64,000 bases of DNA from Prinsepia uniflora (Eukaryota; Streptophyta; Magnoliopsida; Rosales; Rosaceae). This document shows, in pieces, positions 21,188 through 32,849 of the stretch. Under the pieces are notes generated by a model, which did no database searches, was not told the DNA's origin, and saw only the letters and a list, made by a program, of their open reading frames with translations. The DNA is taken from assembly GCA_032719365.1 (NCBI GenBank), contig CM064867.1, forward strand, positions 64,044,136-64,108,135, given 5' to 3'. The translations under genes were made by a program, and so were the position numbers. Each line of letters opens with the position of its first letter. Position 1 is the stretch's first letter.

Positions 21188-21220
<33 letters not shown>
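21188..21220 (+). repeat. Homopolymer run of 33 G
   Basis: An uninterrupted G run follows CGCGGGGGGCGCC. In the related LTRs this place reads CTCCGGGGAGGGTCGTTGG followed by about 110 bp that are missing here, so the run sits at a deletion junction. Length may be unreliable in assembly. Confidence 0.85.
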
Positions 21221-21221
<1 letters not shown>

Positions 21222-21848
21222 CGTTGGCTTGAGTGGACTATAACCTCGGGTAGGGTCAGTCGTCTACGGACATTGACTTTGACTTTGAGAAGACTTGGGT
21301 TTGAGACCCTAGGTAGCACGCGCGTAGTTTTGGAAACCGTGACAGGATTGGTTGTGTGAATTATATGTGTATATGATATAAATATGATATATGATATGTG
21401 ATGTGTGGTTACACAGGATTTGAGCGGTGGCTCGTGTACTTGGTTTATTTTTGGTTTGGGCTGAGTCCCTTATGGATTTGGGCAGTGGCCCGTACGGTTG
21501 TTTTCATTATGGTTTTGGGCTTAGTCCCACATATAGTTTTTTTTTTTCTGGATAAATGGTTTTCGAATGCGTGCATGCTTTTTAGTGAAGGTACAAATGT
21601 CTTATAAAATGTTTTTTAAACTTTTGTTTTGTCCACTCAAAGCTTTTAATGTTTTGACTGTCCTTCAGGTTGACATCAGATGTGGACTGTAGAAGAGACC
21701 AAGATATCACATACCTCATCCGGATCCTGGCGTACTCTGATAGCCCGGGAGGGCAAAGGTCGGAAATATCCCTTGTCTGACACTTCATGTTAGATGGGAG
21801 CAGGGTCATCCCGCACTAATCCCGGGGGGATCGGGATGGGTCCTGTCA

Positions 21849-22141
21849 AGCAGGTTATGCTTTGTAGCTGAGAGTCGCCTGACAAGCCCTGGACATCCGA
21901 AGGTGGCGCCAGCTGGAGTTTTAACCTGCCCCCGTTAAGGAATGGTTATGACAGAGTTGGTTAGGTGACTGTTATAACCAGCTGGTGCCTGTACCCTGTC
22001 AGGTGCCGAATGACGGGTCTGTAGGGCATTGCCAATCGGCGGGCCACTTTTGTGGGGGTGCCGATTGGGGCATCGGTTGGCGTCCGCCCTGTCTTGGCGG
22101 GCCTTGTGCCTAGAGGATGGTCGATCGATATGGTATCAACA
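21849..22141 (-). mobile_element. Tat 5' LTR, upstream half (U3)
   Basis: On the minus strand it starts TGTTGATACCATATCGATCG at 22141 and runs to 21849, where the coding-free element cuts it from the TATA half. The TG start, the matching CA end at 12805 and the reasonable total length support one LTR. The next bases outward are ACTAG, the presumed TSD. Confidence 0.65.
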
Positions 22142-22439
22142 ACTAGTAATATAAAATTTTAAACCTAAATATAAATTGAAGTGAATTACTATAATTGAAT
22201 GTTAATATAATTAAAAACATAACAATAAGTATAAAAAAATTTGACTAGAAGAAAAATTATAAAATGAGTAAATATATTTAAAACTGAAAAAAAATGTGAT
22301 AAAAAAATAGAGTCAATCTTTATTCAAAAATTGAAAATGATTGATATATTTAAAATTGGAAAAATGGATAAATATAGTTGAAAATATGGAAAAAAAAATG
22401 AAGAAAAAAAACATTAGCAAGCAGAAAAAAAAACAATAG

Positions 22440-22525
22440 CAAGCAAACGCGCTTGCCTGGGGTCGAACCCAAGTGGCATGTAATTGAAAACAAGCCATAA
22501 CCAACTCAACTAACATGCCCAATTG
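22440..22525 (-). repeat. tRNA-like / possible SINE promoter block
   Basis: On the minus strand TTAGTTGAGTTGG resembles a pol III A box and GGGTTCGACCCC a B box. Their starts are about 43 bp apart, the spacing in tRNAs. The acceptor arm does not pair well, so it is not a working tRNA gene. A tRNA-derived SINE head or tRNA pseudogene fits. Confidence 0.4.
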
Positions 22526-23034
22526 AAACTGTAAGCAATCAAAATAATATATAAAGTACAAATACTAACTTGAAAACATTCATCCCCTACCTCGTGCGGG
22601 TTTTCAATTCGGATTTTTTTGACCCGGCGGCATGACCCGACTGGTTTTAAACTCATTTTACGTCCCATTTTTACCCAATTTAAGCCGATCTCGATCGTTT
22701 TAAGTAAATAATGAGATCTATATTCTTAAAACAAGAAAAAAAAATCGAAATTTCGTAAGATATCTCCCCCCCTCTTATATGCCGCCGGCCAATTTTAACG
22801 AAATATTGGCGACATTTCGTCGATATCCACCGATATTTTCATCTTTGAATATGACACACTTTAAATCGGAAAATCCATGTTACTATCAAAATTTAAGTAA
22901 ATTAATTGACTGCTAGATGTTGGTCTAAATGGATCTTAACTCATAACCAACAATTAAATCAAAAAACAAGTACTCATTGTAAAACAATTCATAACAATAC
23001 AATAACATCTTAGTTGAAAACCAAGCTAATCTCA

Positions 23035-23037
23035 TAT

Positions 23038-23088
<51 letters not shown>
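23035..23088. repeat. Microsatellite (CA)n(TA)n
   Basis: About 9 CA units pass directly into about 16 TA units. Confidence 0.95.
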
Positions 23089-23093
<5 letters not shown>

Positions 23094-23689
23094 CAAATAT
23101 AGCGGAAGACTAATAAAAGCTAATAATGATGTTTAATTCAATTTTAATTTATAAACAAACAAAGAATATAGATATAAAAAGAGTAATATAATAATGTTAA
23201 GTTGAAATAAATAGATGAATAATAAAAGATTAGTGAAAACAAAGATTAGAAATGAAATAAAGATCATATGAAATAAACTCACATTTATTGAAGTTTTCAA
23301 ATTTGTGTAAGGGCGAATAGCAAACAGCCAACAACACACTTAAACACTCAAAGCTCACAAATTTTTACAAGTCTATTTTTCGAAGTGCTTACAACTGAGC
23401 TCGAAGGGTCTTTATAAAGAAAACTATAGATAAGAAAATGGCCAGGTGTCACAGAATGAAAAGACCGATCAAAAGCATCCTACAATTACGAGCGACATCT
23501 TCACGTTTGACTCAGCATATCACAGGTGATACTGTAGCTAAGGAAAAAATAGCAACAGTAAAAAGATAAGATTATCATGGCTGACATCGCACCGAATCTT
23601 ATCTCAACTTTATTCGGGCATTTCATATTGGCATATCATGCTTTTACTTCTTTGATTTGATAAGAGGAAAGGTTTCCATAAGAATTGTT

Positions 23690-26145
23690 GGATAGGTCTC
23701 GGAACGCTGAATCCGTAGACAAGTGGCATGCGTCAATTGGAGTTCGGATGTGAAAGTTATGGGTCTGCGAAAGCTAGGGGCATTTTGGTAGTTTGTTATG
23801 GCAAGGGCAAAATGGTAATTTGCCGCAGTAGGGTGATTGTGATGGTTAAACCGGCTGATTCAGCTAATTTGGATGAGGATTGGTCACTTGGTGACACTTG
23901 TCACCATAATTGAAAGATTAGTGGCATTGTTTGAATGCCTAACAAGGACAACACAAAATCGCCCACCCTTCATTTAAATTCATCAAATTGATTGATGAAT
24001 GAAAGCTAAGTGTGAAACCTGAGACGGTGGGACGAATTTACAGAGAAAAATAAGTGGGAATGAGAGTAGAAAAGAGGAAGAGAAACCCAGAGAAATCCGA
24101 AGACCCAAACCCGTGAAACTCATACCTTTCGAAAATTCGAATTTGAATTTAGAGCTCGAGATGCTTCAAACGAAGATGGAATTGAGCCTTCTGGGATCAA
24201 TTCGATTAGGACCAGCTCAAAATTGATACGAATTGAGGTTGTTTTGGACTAGAACAGAAAGGGTGAGGACTTTGGATTGTTGAGATTGTGTTCGAGTAAT
24301 TAGAGGGCTTGGAGGATGAAATTGAGGTTGGAATTGAACTTAGAATAGTCCTATGAAGCTGTTGGCTGGATTAATTGAAAGAAAATGGGTCGATTTGATG
24401 AAGTTCGATGAATGAACGGTGTTCGGTGTTCTTCGGATAGTCGAGTTTGATTAGATTGGATTGAGGTAAGTTTGGATGTAGTTAAGATTACAGAACCTTA
24501 ATTAGATGAATGACGATGTGAATGGACAGTTCAATTCTTGAAAACAATGTCGAATTGATAGAATTCTGAACTAGTTGCATCACGGTTGCGGGACCCGTTT
24601 TACAGATAAACGGGTGAGGACGATGCACTGTAGCAGGCTAGTGAGTTTCACGCACAACCATTCACGGCGGTGGGTGAGGGCACGTGGGCATGATTCCCAA
24701 GGTGAGTTCAACATGACTTTTGTTCTATGCAATGTAACGAACATTTTGGCGTTGGTTTCAAGTCAATCGGACACCGTTTCGATATTGTTTCGAGGGTCCG
24801 AAGATTTATGTTATGTTTTAAATTAATATTTAATTCCCAAAAAATTATGGGAAATTAATATGATGTTAACTAAGTCATTAGTGACCATGAATAATGATTT
24901 TGGACAGGATTCGAGATTCCTGAAAAATATCAGAAATTACAGAAACGTGTGCGGCTCGGAAAGCGAGCAGTTTGGAAGGTGTGTGAGTGGACGTTTGTTT
25001 TATAAACCATTATGCATGCATAGTTAGATGTTTTACATGATTGATTGCATGATTTGAATTGCAATGATGTCACGGTGATTTGGTATGATTGTTTATGATT
25101 TAATGATTATTTTAATCGGTCTTTTGGGCACACTTTACGAGAAATGTGCAAATGATATTTTGGGCTAGGCCCGGAGTCAAAATGGTTTCAAAATGGATAT
25201 TTTTACTTAATTGGTGAGTCAATGATGATTTCTGGATTATTTTAATGTTTCAAATGAAACTTTATGGATTTACGTGTAAATGGTATTTGGGTTTGAGACC
25301 CGGTCGGGAATGATTTTGACATGGTTTGAAGTCAAATATTTGATTGAAATGTTTTCGGATGTAATCCCGGGATGGTTTTCATTGTGATTGTGAATGCCCA
25401 GACGGTAGGAGCTAGGGGATCACCCAGACGATTGGAGCTTGGGGGATATGATTGTGAGTTGTTATGGTAAGCCAGCTTCTCGGATGCGATTGAGCCTGGA
25501 TGTACCACTCGGATGTGTCTGAGCCTGGGGATGTGTTCGCCCAGATGTGACTGAGCCCGAGGGTTGAGCCCAGATGTGTATGATCCCGAGAATGTGGTTG
25601 GATATTGGCCTACGCGTAGTGTGGATGTGACTGGGTGATTGTTTGTGCACTTGTGAATAGTGCGGATTGATTGATTGATTGATTATGCACTTATGAGTGG
25701 TGTTGTTTGATGTTGATTGTGATTGCGTACTGGTATTGAGTGCGGGCTCTGGTCTGTGTGGCCAGGTGATTATGTTTTCACATGTTTGACTTGAGAGCCG
25801 GGATTTGATACTTGTTATGTGATTTGGCTAGAAAACCGGTGATTGTTATACATATGTTTTTCCCCTATGCATGCATGGTTTGATAAACTGGAGGGTAAAT
25901 GAGGTATTTTGAAATGCGTTTTAAATGATATTAATTTTGTCCACTCACACCTTTGTTTTTTATGACCCTCTAGGCCGTGGCACGACTTTCGGGGCTGATC
26001 GAGAGACGGAGGCATGAGCGGAAATTAGTGCAGTTATCCCTTGCCTGACAGGTGCTGAAGGGTAGTTTCGAGACTTCAGTTGACTTGTCAGACGGGAGCA
26101 GGACCGGGCACGGTTATCAAAGTCCAGTTGGGACGGTTCCTGTCA
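23690..26145 (+). mobile_element. 5'-truncated large LTR
   Basis: It begins at GGATAGGTCTCGG, which is about 298 bp inside the equivalent solo LTR at 39255-41983, and ends GGTTCCTGTCA. It carries the palindrome GGTGACACTTGTCACC (23890-23905), donor-like GAG|GTAAGT at 24466, a further AAG|GTGAGT near 24699, arms at 24981-24992 and 25939-25950, acceptor CCCTCTAG ending 25973 and the end hairpin (26044-26091). The first 300 bp, including the TG end, are missing. Confidence 0.8.
25395..25590 (+). repeat. Tandem cassette, CCCAGACG-x-GGAGCT units
   Basis: Diverged units with CCCAGACGRTNGGAGCTNGG, then CCCAGATGTGACTGAGCCCG, lie between the LTR arms. The unit is related to that at 41283-41452. Confidence 0.75.
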
Positions 26146-26392
26146 GTATTCATCCTCCATATCCTGTTGTGATGAAGCTACTTCAGACTTCATTTTCATG
26201 TCATCTTTGAGGTTCTAAATTTTTAAAACCTTATTTTCCAGATCTTGCTTGGAAATGGATAGAATAGCCTCAAAAAGAGACTTGAGCTTCTCTGCTTGTA
26301 AGAAAGGGATGCAGGGAATGAACCGGGAGGTACAATAGCCTTCAACTGCCTATTAGGCATTAGATAAGATATTTATTTTTTGGCGTGGATTT
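26146..26392 (-). other. Unassigned AT-rich block, possible viral relic
   Basis: The minus strand gives a Lys/Glu-rich, coiled-coil-like reading with stops and no motif that I recognise. It may be part of the pararetrovirus relic that resumes at 26991, separated by an inserted LTR fragment. That link is by position only. Confidence 0.3.
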
Positions 26393-26990
26393 CAGGACCC
26401 GTCCCAAATCCCTCCGGGATTAACGTGGGACGTGCCTACTCTCGTCTGACACGAAATGTCAGACCAGGGATAATTCCAGCCTCAGTCCACTCAGGACTGC
26501 TAGAGTGCACCAGGATCCGGAGGAGGTGTGTGATGTCTCAATCTCTACTACATCCTGCATCTGCGATCAACCTGAAGGGCATCAAAAACCACGAAAACTA
26601 TGAGTGGACAAAATAAAGAATTTGATAAAAAAAATTTCACGAAAAGATATTTATGCCTTTCACCAAAAAAAAAAAAGCATGCATGCATTCAAAAACCATT
26701 TATCAAAACATTCACAAGACCCTTAGGGCCATGGCCCAAAACCGTAAATCAAGTACTTGGGAACTCAGCCTAAAACCTTTCCACAGGGACTCAGCCCAAA
26801 TCCAATTCACGTGGGTCTCAGCCCAAAACCAGTTTCTGTAAAACCTCGTACAAACATCTATATATATATATATATGTGACCCATCCTCGGCATCTCATGT
26901 GCCCAATCAATAATCGTCACGATATATTTATCAGTGTACATACTACTCGGGGTTTCACTAATTGTCACGATATGTGACCCATCCTTTGGT
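26393..26990 (-). mobile_element. LTR 3'-end fragment, inverted
   Basis: On the minus strand this ends GGGACGGGTCCT and includes the TCTGACATTTCGTGTCAGA hairpin, the GTCCACTCATAG arm and an ATGCATGCATGC arm, as in the ends of the large LTRs. It lacks the last few bases and everything upstream of the cassette. The right edge is unclear; a TATATGTGACCCATCCT phrase occurs twice (26873 and 26978). Confidence 0.65.
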
Positions 26991-27480
26991 GTATGGTAAG
27001 GTTGAGGAAAGATGATTTGGATTTTTGGAAGAAGAAGATGAACTTTTTTGGATAGAGGAAGAGCTTCTCCTAGAAAGAGCTAGATGCTTGTCCTTCCCTT
27101 AAGCCTTACAAAAATTCACGAGTTAAGAAGTTAGGAAAACAATTATGTTCTCCTTTAACATGTTCAATATCAAAATCGAAAGTAGATAAAATTCCTTGCC
27201 ACTGAGCAAATATTTGTTTTGACGCTAAATTTTTTAACATCTTTCAATAAAATGTCTTTGGCGGCTAGATGCTTGTCTTTATTGACTGTCGAATAGTTCT
27301 TCTAGGCCGGTTTCCAAACTCCAGAGGTGAAGCGGACTAGAACTTTGTGGCCTTCACTATTTTTCATCTTACCATAGTCTTCGTTTGAAGCGTCGTTTTC
27401 CACTATTTTGAATCAAATCCCGGGGTAGCTGATTAGTGGTATGTACGCTTTAAGTGAATTTTTTGGGTGATGCATTTCCC
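26991..27480 (-). pseudogene. Endogenous pararetrovirus (Caulimoviridae) polymerase relic
   Basis: The minus strand holds a broken reading of the RNase H end of a plant pararetrovirus polymerase. The recognisable parts are the conserved QW-containing block, the FDIEHVKG box and the LTREFL end, which differ from gypsy and copia equivalents. Stops and frame changes occur along it, so it is inactive. Such integrated caulimovirus copies are common in plant genomes. The extent is approximate, and nothing else of a viral genome is recognisable nearby. Confidence 0.55.
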
Positions 27481-27519
27481 TCTTAATTCCATGGTTCAAA
27501 CAACGTCATTTTTTTAGGT

Positions 27520-28135
27520 GGTTCTGCACATGGGTGGTGGAAGACTTTGCTGGTGACAAGTATGGATGAGACTATTGTGACTTGGGAGACGTTCAAGGAG
27601 TGTTTCATGCATAAGTTTTGTCCCCAGTATTATCGGGATGCGAGGGAGACAAAGTTCCTGCGATTGGTGTAGAGGGACATGACTATTACTCAGTATGCAC
27701 AAAGTTTTCTGGATCAGCCTTGGTATGCACAGGATGCAGTGACGATGGAGGCGACTAAGATTCATCCATTTATGACTGGTCTTTGGAATGAGATTCAGGC
27801 GTAGATGCTGGTGGAAGATTCACAACACTTCGAACTCTATCAAATGTGGCATCTCAGGTGGAGATAAGTTTTGTGAAATCTCAATAGAAACAGTTCGATG
27901 GTTCTAGACGATGCTGAGGGTGTCAGGAGGATAACGTGTTTACCCAGGGAGCACTGAAGAGGGTTGTTTCTAGTTCTGGTTCTTTTGGTGGTAACCGTTC
28001 AAATTTTGGTGACCGATGGACGAGTCAAGGTGGATGAGTTGTTAGGAGAAGTGGGGATGACTACTTTTATTGTGGAAATTTTGGGCATTTCAAACAGGGT
28101 GGTTGGATAGTCATAGGGTTGATAGTCATACGACA
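27520..28135 (+). pseudogene. Degenerate gypsy gag fragment
   Basis: Broken plus-strand frames read TWETFKECFMHKFCPQYYRD, then TKFLRLV, a stop, and RDMTITQYAQSF. This is the gag core of chromovirus-type gypsy elements and is related to the gag at 62194 (FRAKFLDHQSYPRSF, then FLRLEQGDMSVTDYEQTF). Further on, FYCGNFGHF looks like a partial CCHC knuckle. Stops and frameshifts rule out function. Its LTRs are not clear. Confidence 0.7.
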
Positions 28136-28168
28136 TCGGGGAGTGAGGCGACTACCCGGGGTACCAGT

Positions 28169-28730
28169 TAAGGGTGGCAATTTTTGACACGACTCGATAC
28201 ACGACTCGAAACCCGCACGAAAAGTATCCGGGTCAACCCGCACGATTAAAATTTCGGGTCATTTTCGGGTCAACCCGTTATGACCCGTTTATTAAACAGG
28301 TGGATTTCGGGTCAACCTGTTAACCCGTATAATGACATGTTAACCCGTTTAATAAATGGGTAGATTTCGGGTTAATAGGTTAACCCGTATATTGGCTTAT
28401 ATATTGACCCATTTAATAATTATGTTATTACTAACCCATATATCTACCAATTTACCTACCTAAATATCTATTAAATTTTATAATATAAATAGGTTAAACA
28501 TATTAAATGGGTTAAACGGGTCAAACGAGTCATAGGTTAATTGGGTTTTGAGTATGCCCTATTTATTAAATGGGTTAAACGGGTTACACGGGTCATTAAC
28601 AGGTCGGGTTTGGGTTGGACATTTTTGACACGATTATTAAACGGGTCGGATTCGAGTTGGGCATAAATGGATAAAACAGAATTCATGACACGACACGAAC
28701 CTGAAACGACACGACCCATTGCCACCCCTA
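28169..28730. mobile_element. hAT-type MITE, 562 bp
   Basis: The ends are TAAGGGTGGCAA and TTGCCACCCCTA, inverted apart from one base. The flanks are GTACCAGT (28161-28168) and GTACTTCAGT (28731-28740), a TSD of hAT size with a small change. The interior is packed with GGGTCAACCCG and AACCCGTTTA phrases and their complements, a known pattern of plant hAT MITEs with a TAGGGGTGGCAA end. There is no coding capacity. It lies within the degenerate gypsy internal region. Confidence 0.75.
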
Positions 28731-28740
28731 GTACTTCAGT

Positions 28741-29033
28741 AAGTCATGTGGTGGTTGGATAGTCGTAGGGTTGATGGGTTTCGAGAAGGAGGAGTAGGTT
28801 AGTTGGCCTTTCAGGTTGACCGAGAGGATAGGTTGGATAGGGTACTGGTTGATTTAGTCTATGGAGTTCTTAGGGAGTACGTTTTGGACATGTCTCAAGC
28901 GTTGGAAGAGCGATTGAGAGAATTCAGAGAGGTTTTTGAGCTTAGTGAGTGGCTTATTCAGATAGGGGATGAGACAGACAGGGTATCGTGCTAGGTGACT
29001 TTTGCCCTTGCAGTGGTTCTCTAAAGGGTTTTT
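28741..29033 (+). other. Degenerate internal sequence, no gene seen
   Basis: The GTGGTTGGATAGTC phrase at 28750 repeats one at 28100, on either side of the MITE. A 63-codon frame (28803-28994), rich in Glu, Arg and Leu, lacks any motif that I know. It probably belongs to the same old gypsy element as the gag fragment. Confidence 0.4.
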
Positions 29034-32016
29034 CGACAGGACCCATCCCAATCCCCCCGGGATTAACACGGGATGACCCTGCTCCCGTCTGACACGAAGT
29101 GTCAGATAAGGGATATTTCCGACCTTTGCCCTCCCAGGTTATCAGAGTACGCCAGGATCCGGAGGAGGTATGTGATATCTCGGTCTCTGCTACAGTCCAC
29201 ATCCGATGTCAACCTGAAGGGCAGTCAAAACATTAAAAGCTGTGAGTGGACAAAACAACCAGTTTATAAAAACATTTCGTAAGAAGACATTTGTACCCTT
29301 CACTAAAAAGCATACATGCATTCGAAAACCATTTAACCAAATGGAAACCATATGTGGGACTAAGCCAAAAACCATAATCAAATCAAATATACGGGCCACT
29401 GCCCAAATCCATAAGAGACCAATAAGGGACTCAGCCCAAAACCATAACCATACTGACATCAAATACACGAGCCACTGCCCAAATCCTGTGCACACCTGTG
29501 CACACCACATATCAAAGAATCATAAAGATTCAACCATACGGGCCACTGCCCAAAACCATACGGGACTCAGCCCAAAACCTGTGTAACCACACATCACATC
29601 TCATATATCATATCATATATCAAATATACATATAAGTCACACAACCAATCCTGTCACGGTTTCCAAAGCTACGCGCGTGCTACCCGGGGTCTCAAACCCA
29701 AGTCTTCTCAAAATCAAAGTCAATGTCTGCAGACCACTAACCCTACCCGAGGTTATAGTAACCAGCCTTCCTGAGAGTAAGGAACCCAACTGGGGCGACT
29801 CCCACTCAGTCAGTGCTCCGTGACTACTCCGGGGTCCACCCAGGCCAACGACCCTCCCCGGAGGAGATAATAGAAGTAAAGGAAGGTATATGCACATATA
29901 TATACATAATACAAATATCCATGCCCGGTTCCCCTGAACCGTCATGATCCATAATATCCAGTTCATATACATATAGACCATATCATCCATGTCCGATTCT
30001 CATAAACCGTCATGTACCAACATAACATAACCAGGGTTCATGCTGGCTCCCATAAACTGTCATGTACCATAATAACATTACCAGGGTTCATGCCGGTCCC
30101 CATAATCCGTCATGAACCATGATACCATAACAAGGGTTCATGCTGGTTCCCATAAACTGTCCTGAACCGGGAAATCCATTTAAGGTTCCCTGACCTGAAA
30201 TCAAAATCGTAAAGTAACTTGGGTCTCGTGCCCGAACATAGGACATCCGCTGGGCACCGTGCCCGATATCTGAGGTCATATGCCTGAGACAAAACCAAAT
30301 GGGTCTCATACTCGAGTTTATCCTTTTGGAAATCCAAATCGAACTCATTAAAACCAATAAGGAAATACAGACCCGTATAAGCACCGTATAAGGTCGAACC
30401 CTCGAAATACGTGATATACGTAACCACATACAAATGCACCCATTGCATTACCAAACATGTATTAAAACATATAATAAACATTTATGCATGCACCAATTTA
30501 GAAAACCAAGGTCCACTCACAAACCGTCCGAGCTGCAGCCTCGATTTGCATGTCGTAGGCTCTCCTGAGCTGATCACTGTCACCGGGACTCCCGAACCTG
30601 TCCAAGTCGTAATAGAAGGTTACTAACTACTTTATTAACCTCCTACCAAAGCTCCGTAATTTTCCCGAACTTTTAACTATTTTTAAGCAGACCCTAAACC
30701 TTCGGACACCCCGAAACCTCTCGAAACGATGTCTGATTTACACGAAACCAGTCCCAAAATGTTCGTTACATCGAATAGATGATTTCATATGTTGAACACT
30801 TCCCCAAATTACTGTTCATGCGCCCTCACGCGCCATAGAAGGTCCAAAACACTGTTCATCGTCTCCTATATAGGTGAACCGGTTTTTTTTCTGGTTCTGG
30901 ACCGAGTTACTGTGCTGAAACGGCGTGACCGGTTCAGTGATTTTCCTCCCCTATTTCGGTCCGATTCCAACCCCAATTAATCCTATAATTCCTATTTATT
31001 CATTCCCTATCATTCCCTATCATTTCCAATCATTAAAACTACCTAAAAACACCTAAATCCTATGGTTTGATTTTGAACCAAACGGTTCAAACTTCCTAAA
31101 ATGCACCCACGGCTTCACAGCAGTCCTAAGCTTCCTAAAACCTTCCTAATGACTTCCTAACAACCTAATGGATTCATTAAAACCATAAAAACGACCCATA
31201 ACAATAAAAATGGAAAATGGATCGAAAATGGGCTAACCGATTACCTCGATCGGTTTTGAACTCAGCCGTGCACGGTGGTGCCGTCCTGGGCCGGCCACCA
31301 CTTCCTCCTGTCCTCCCTTCCATCTCTGGTCTCAGTCATGATCGCATGGGAAGGGTTGGGTGGGTTTTGGGTTGCACAGAGAAGAGGTGAAATGGTGAGA
31401 TCGGGGAAATGGTTTGTGTTTTGAATGAAGAAAATGAAAATGCATGGGGAAGGTGCATGAATACAATTTGGGTGGCCTGTGGATGGGTGACAAGTGTCAC
31501 TCATCCATTGGGCCTCCATAAAATATCTGGGCCCCACTTAATTCCAAAATGCAACTGTTTCGTAATTCGTGCAATAGTTCACTTGAACTTCTGTGAACCG
31601 TAACTTCGTCGTCGAACGTCCGAATTCGACGTGCCACCTGCCTATGGATTCGTATCTTCCCGATCTACGTAATGGTCCTCGGCCCTCGGCCATTGGACCT
31701 ATCGGTCAAAAAGTCAACATTTAGCCCCTTTTAACTAAAATTACCAAAATGCCCCTAAACTTCCTAACGTCATAACTTCTTCCTCGAATGTCGGAATTGA
31801 ACGTGCCACCTATCTATGAACTCGTGACGTCACAAGGAAAAGTCAACGATTTGCCCACGCTATGGGTAAAACGGTCATTTTGCACCATTCGTCCGATTTC
31901 GCTCAACTAATCACTGATTAGCCTCACTAATCGTGATTAGTCACTAATCTCTGATTAGCCTCACTAATCGTGATTAGTCACTAATCTAATCCTGGAATTT
32001 GGGACGGGTCGTTACA
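29034..32016 (-). mobile_element. 3' LTR of the minus-strand element
   Basis: On the minus strand it starts TGTAACGACCCGTCCC at 32016 and ends GGGATGGGTCCTGTCG at 29034 (final A changed to G). Features: palindrome 31487-31500, donor-like GAG|GTAAT with G at 31244, cassette 30000-30175, acceptor CCTTCAG at 29214, hairpin 29087-29107. Confidence 0.9.
30000..30175 (-). repeat. Tandem cassette, CATGACGG-x-GGAACC units
   Basis: About four diverged units of roughly 55 bp contain CATGAACCCTGGTTATG and CATGACAGTTTATGGGARCC on the minus strand. They lie between the LTR arms and match 36190-36366 and 20925-21060. Confidence 0.85.
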
Positions 32017-32092
32017 ACCTTCCCTCCTTAATTAATTTCCTCCTCGAAATTCCAACCGACCTAATTCCAACCGTTCTTCCCTCCTTAATTAG
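32017..32092 (-). other. Doubled polypurine tract
   Basis: The minus strand reads TAATTAAGGAGGGAAGGT next to the LTR, with a second CTAATTAAGGAGGGAAGAAC at 32071-32092. This is the same arrangement as at 18541-18614. Confidence 0.8.
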
Positions 32093-32849
32093 TTTCGTTC
32101 TCAAAACTTCAACTATACTGATTCCACATCCATCTGTGGAAATAATTCGATCTCATGACACGTGTACCCTCGTACACCAACTAACCAGAACAAAACTCGT
32201 CTGCACCCAGACGTACCACTAACGCTCTTGTCATATCGACTACGTTCGACCACGTCGAATGACAGTAGCCATACGTCCCGAATTGACACCACATGTCAAA
32301 TCTACCGTTTTCGTTGACACAACAACTCGAAGATTCCTTCCTCAATCACCAACTTATCCTAACGTCTGCTCCCACTGGGAGTCACCAAATCTCACTCAAC
32401 GATCCACACCGACACCTCCGACAACTGTTACCACTTAACAGTCGTCAGTCGCAAACTGATACGACACACACTCGTGGTTACACTTACCACAAGCACGCTC
32501 AACCTGAGTATACATATACTAACCAAGCATTTCACTCGACCTGTGTGTAACTGGACCCATCAGAAATACCATGACCCAACGCACAGTATCCAATGTCTAG
32601 TCCACGACCTCAACTAATCCGATGGTATCAGAATTAAGCCGACCACCAACGCACTCACCAAAATATCTCAGGTATAACCTATATACCGTCACCAGACACC
32701 ACAAGCCTACCTGGTATCGTACCTCGAACAACGTACAAGGTATGTACATCTATCCATCAACCAGACTACAACCACCTAGGTCATAGCCAATCACATTTCA
32801 ATAATGGAGTCCATCTGTCCAATTCAGTACCAGACAGATCAAAACTCTG

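Larger units (their letters stand above)
13066..21848 (+). mobile_element. Coding-free LTR retrotransposon (LARD-like)
   Basis: The 5' LTR is 13066-15891, followed by a tRNA-iMet type PBS, a 2.7-kb internal region with no gag or pol motif, a doubled PPT, and the 3' LTR 18615-21848. Its large LTRs and non-coding core fit the class called LARD, which depends on proteins of a related element. The flanks are not duplicated (CCATA left, AGCAG right) and the two LTRs belong to different subfamilies along most of their length, so the 5' LTR is likely recombinant (see findings). Confidence 0.8.
18615..21848 (+). mobile_element. 3' LTR (3234 bp)
   Basis: It starts TGTAACGATCCATCCC directly after the PPT and ends GGGATGGGTCCTGTCA. 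It resembles the minus-strand LTRs at 29034-38210 through most of its length. It carries the palindrome at 19138-19151, donor-like GAG|GTAAA at 19532, arms near 20252 and 21631, acceptor CCTTCAG ending 21668, a 301-bp insertion (20500-20800) and a 33-base G run. Confidence 0.85.
5202..22141 (-). mobile_element. Tat-lineage Ty3/gypsy element, nested and 3'-truncated
   Basis: This host element is read right to left. Its 5' LTR is split into 21849-22141 and 12805-13065, followed by the PBS, gag, protease, RT, RNase H and the start of a second archaeal-type RNase H, where it is cut by the inverted LTR. The second RNase H after the normal one is the known signature of the Tat lineage. Two elements interrupt it: a solo LTR (5608-8791) and a coding-free LTR element (13066-21848). 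Integrase and 3' LTR are not in the window. Frameshifts and stops in most domains make it inactive. Confidence 0.8.
22142..23689. other. AT-rich intergenic stretch, no gene seen
   Basis: It is strongly AT-rich with A and T runs, a degenerate tRNA-like block (22440-22525), palindromic phrases about CGAAATTTCG and CGATATTTTC near 22745-22850, and a CA/TA microsatellite. Near 23405 a minus-strand TTTATAAAG sits in an LTR-like context, so part may be an old unrelated LTR. No coding motif was found. Confidence 0.5.

Noticed and set aside
22440..22525. Functional tRNA gene on the minus strand
   Set aside because: A- and B-box-like words are present, but the acceptor and anticodon arms do not pair.
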